This document shows, piece by piece, positions 13,977 through 14,715 of a DNA stretch of 14,715 nt. The DNA is from RPQJ01 sp035691185 (GTDB lineage: Bacteria; Pseudomonadota; Gammaproteobacteria; Steroidobacterales; Steroidobacteraceae). The translations under genes and the position numbers were made by a program. How positions within the stretch are numbered: position 1 is the first letter of the stretch; the number at the start of each line of letters is the position of its first letter. The stretch covers positions 1-14,715 of the forward strand of contig DASSJN010000119.1 in the NCBI GenBank assembly GCA_035691185.1. The letters run 5' to 3'. The notes under the pieces were generated by a model that ran no database searches, was not told the origin of the DNA, and saw only the letters and a program-made list of their open reading frames with translations.

Positions 13977-14715
13977 TCAGCCGGCGAGTTCCCGGCCGAT
14001 CAGCAGACGCTGGATGTCGGAAGTGCCCTCGTAAATCTGGCACACGCGGACGTCGCGGTATATTTTTTCCACCAGGTAATCGTCCACGTAACCGTATCCC
14101 CCGAGCACCTGCACGGCAGCGGATGCAACGCGTTCCGCGCGTTCCGAGGCGAAGAGCTTCGCCATGCAGGCTTCCTTCAGGCAGGGCTGGCCAGCGTCCT
14201 TGAGCGACGCGGCGTGCAGCACGAGCTGACGTGCGGCCTCGACGTCGGTCGCCATGTCCGCGAGCCGGAACGACACGGCCTGGTGCTCGGTGAGCCGTCG
14301 GCCGAACGCCGTGCGCTCGCGTGCGTACTCGAGCGCGTGCTCGAACGCCGCCGCGGCCATGCCGACGCTCTGGGCGCCGATTCCGATGCGCCCCGTTTCG
14401 AGGTTCGCGAGCGCGATCCGATAGCCTTCGCCTTCGTCACCGATGCGCAGCCACTCCTCGACGAAGACGTCGTCATAGATGAGCTGCGCGGTGTCCGAGG
14501 CGCGCTGGCCGAGCTTCGACTCGAGTCGCCCGACGCGAAAGCCTCGCGCGTCGGTCGGCACGAGGAATGCACTCATGCCGCGCTTGCCGGCGGCCGGGTC
14601 CGTGACGGCGAAGGTGATTGCTGCGCCGGCGATGGCGCCGGAGGTGATGAACTGCTTGGTGCCGTTCAACAGGTAGCCGCCCTCGACACGCTTCGCAGTC
14701 GTGCGCAGGTTTGCC
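13977..14715 (-). CDS. Acyl-CoA dehydrogenase, C-terminal part (runs off window)
   Basis: FAD enzyme forming the trans-2 double bond of acyl-CoA in fatty acid or branched-chain amino acid breakdown. About 245 of the usual 380 residues are visible; the N-terminus lies beyond base 14715. Seen: the beta-domain end (GYLLNGTKQFITSGAIAG, FLVPTDARGFRVG, KLGQRASDTAQLIYDDVFV), then the C-terminal helical domain with TGRIGIGAQSVGMAAAAFE, YARERTAFG, the FAD-contacting QVLGGYGYVDDY and EKIYRDVRVCQIYEGTSDIQ. The Glu of YEGTSD (codon 14030-14028) is at the catalytic base position of short/medium-chain members. Chain-length class cannot be read safely. The in-frame TTG at 14669 is internal, not a start. Terminated by the hairpin at 13845-13812. 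Confidence 0.95.
   Translation of the reverse strand, partial: ANLRTTAKRVEGGYLLNGTKQFITSGAIAGAAITFAVTDPAAGKRGMSAFLVPTDARGFRVGRLESKLGQRASDTAQLIYDDVFVEEWLRIGDEGEGYRIALANLETGRIGIGAQSVGMAAAAFEHALEYARERTAFGRRLTEHQAVSFRLADMATDVEAARQLVLHAASLKDAGQPCLKEACMAKLFASERAERVASAAVQVLGGYGYVDDYLVEKIYRDVRVCQIYEGTSDIQRLLIGRELAG

Overview
The window is GC-rich chromosomal DNA with dense bacterial gene packing (ATGA start/stop overlaps, short gaps, GTG starts). FixJ/FixL-type signalling, an NrfHA nitrite reductase and an acyl-CoA dehydrogenase suggest a high-GC proteobacterium, probably beta or gamma. The class is an inference: no rRNA or phylogenetic marker is present, and I see no tRNA, CRISPR array, IS element or phage gene.

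Layout. (1) 1-2576, plus strand: a two-component set. It holds a double-PAS histidine kinase (5' end uncertain at the window edge), a FixJ/LuxR-type response regulator overlapping it by 4 bases, and a stand-alone receiver 72 bases further on. (2) 2625-3821, minus strand: an LRAT-like NlpC/P60-superfamily protein and, upstream of it, a protein with an OmpR/CadC-type winged helix. (3) 3822-4371: a mostly empty stretch ending in a possible 37-residue one-helix membrane protein. (4) 4409-5974, minus strand: an ATP-dependent DNA ligase resembling actinobacterial LigB. (5) 6228-9407, plus strand: a short PAS protein that looks cut off after its PAS domain, a four-helix CopD-like membrane protein, then nrfH and nrfA overlapping by 4 bases. 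NrfHA takes electrons from quinol and reduces nitrite to ammonium in the periplasm. The first NrfA haem motif is CxxCH, not the classical CxxCK. (6) 9476-9847, plus strand: a double zf-TFIIB-like zinc-ribbon protein with a promoter placed so that its mRNA would be leaderless. Its stop codon shares a CTAG with the convergent glycosidase gene. (7) 13699-9844, minus strand: an operon of three glycoside hydrolases, GH43-like, GH1-like and GH1-like with a long C-terminal extension. None has a signal peptide, so they probably act on imported oligosaccharides in the cytoplasm. (8) 13812-14715, minus strand: the C-terminal two thirds of an acyl-CoA dehydrogenase and a strong intrinsic terminator.

Nothing here is clearly a new defence or mobile system. 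The most worthwhile leads are the CxxCH-type NrfA with its CopD-like neighbour, the intracellular GH43-GH1-GH1 operon with its unassigned C-terminal extension, the LRAT-like/winged-helix pair, the LigB-type ligase, and two genes whose promoters imply leaderless transcripts.
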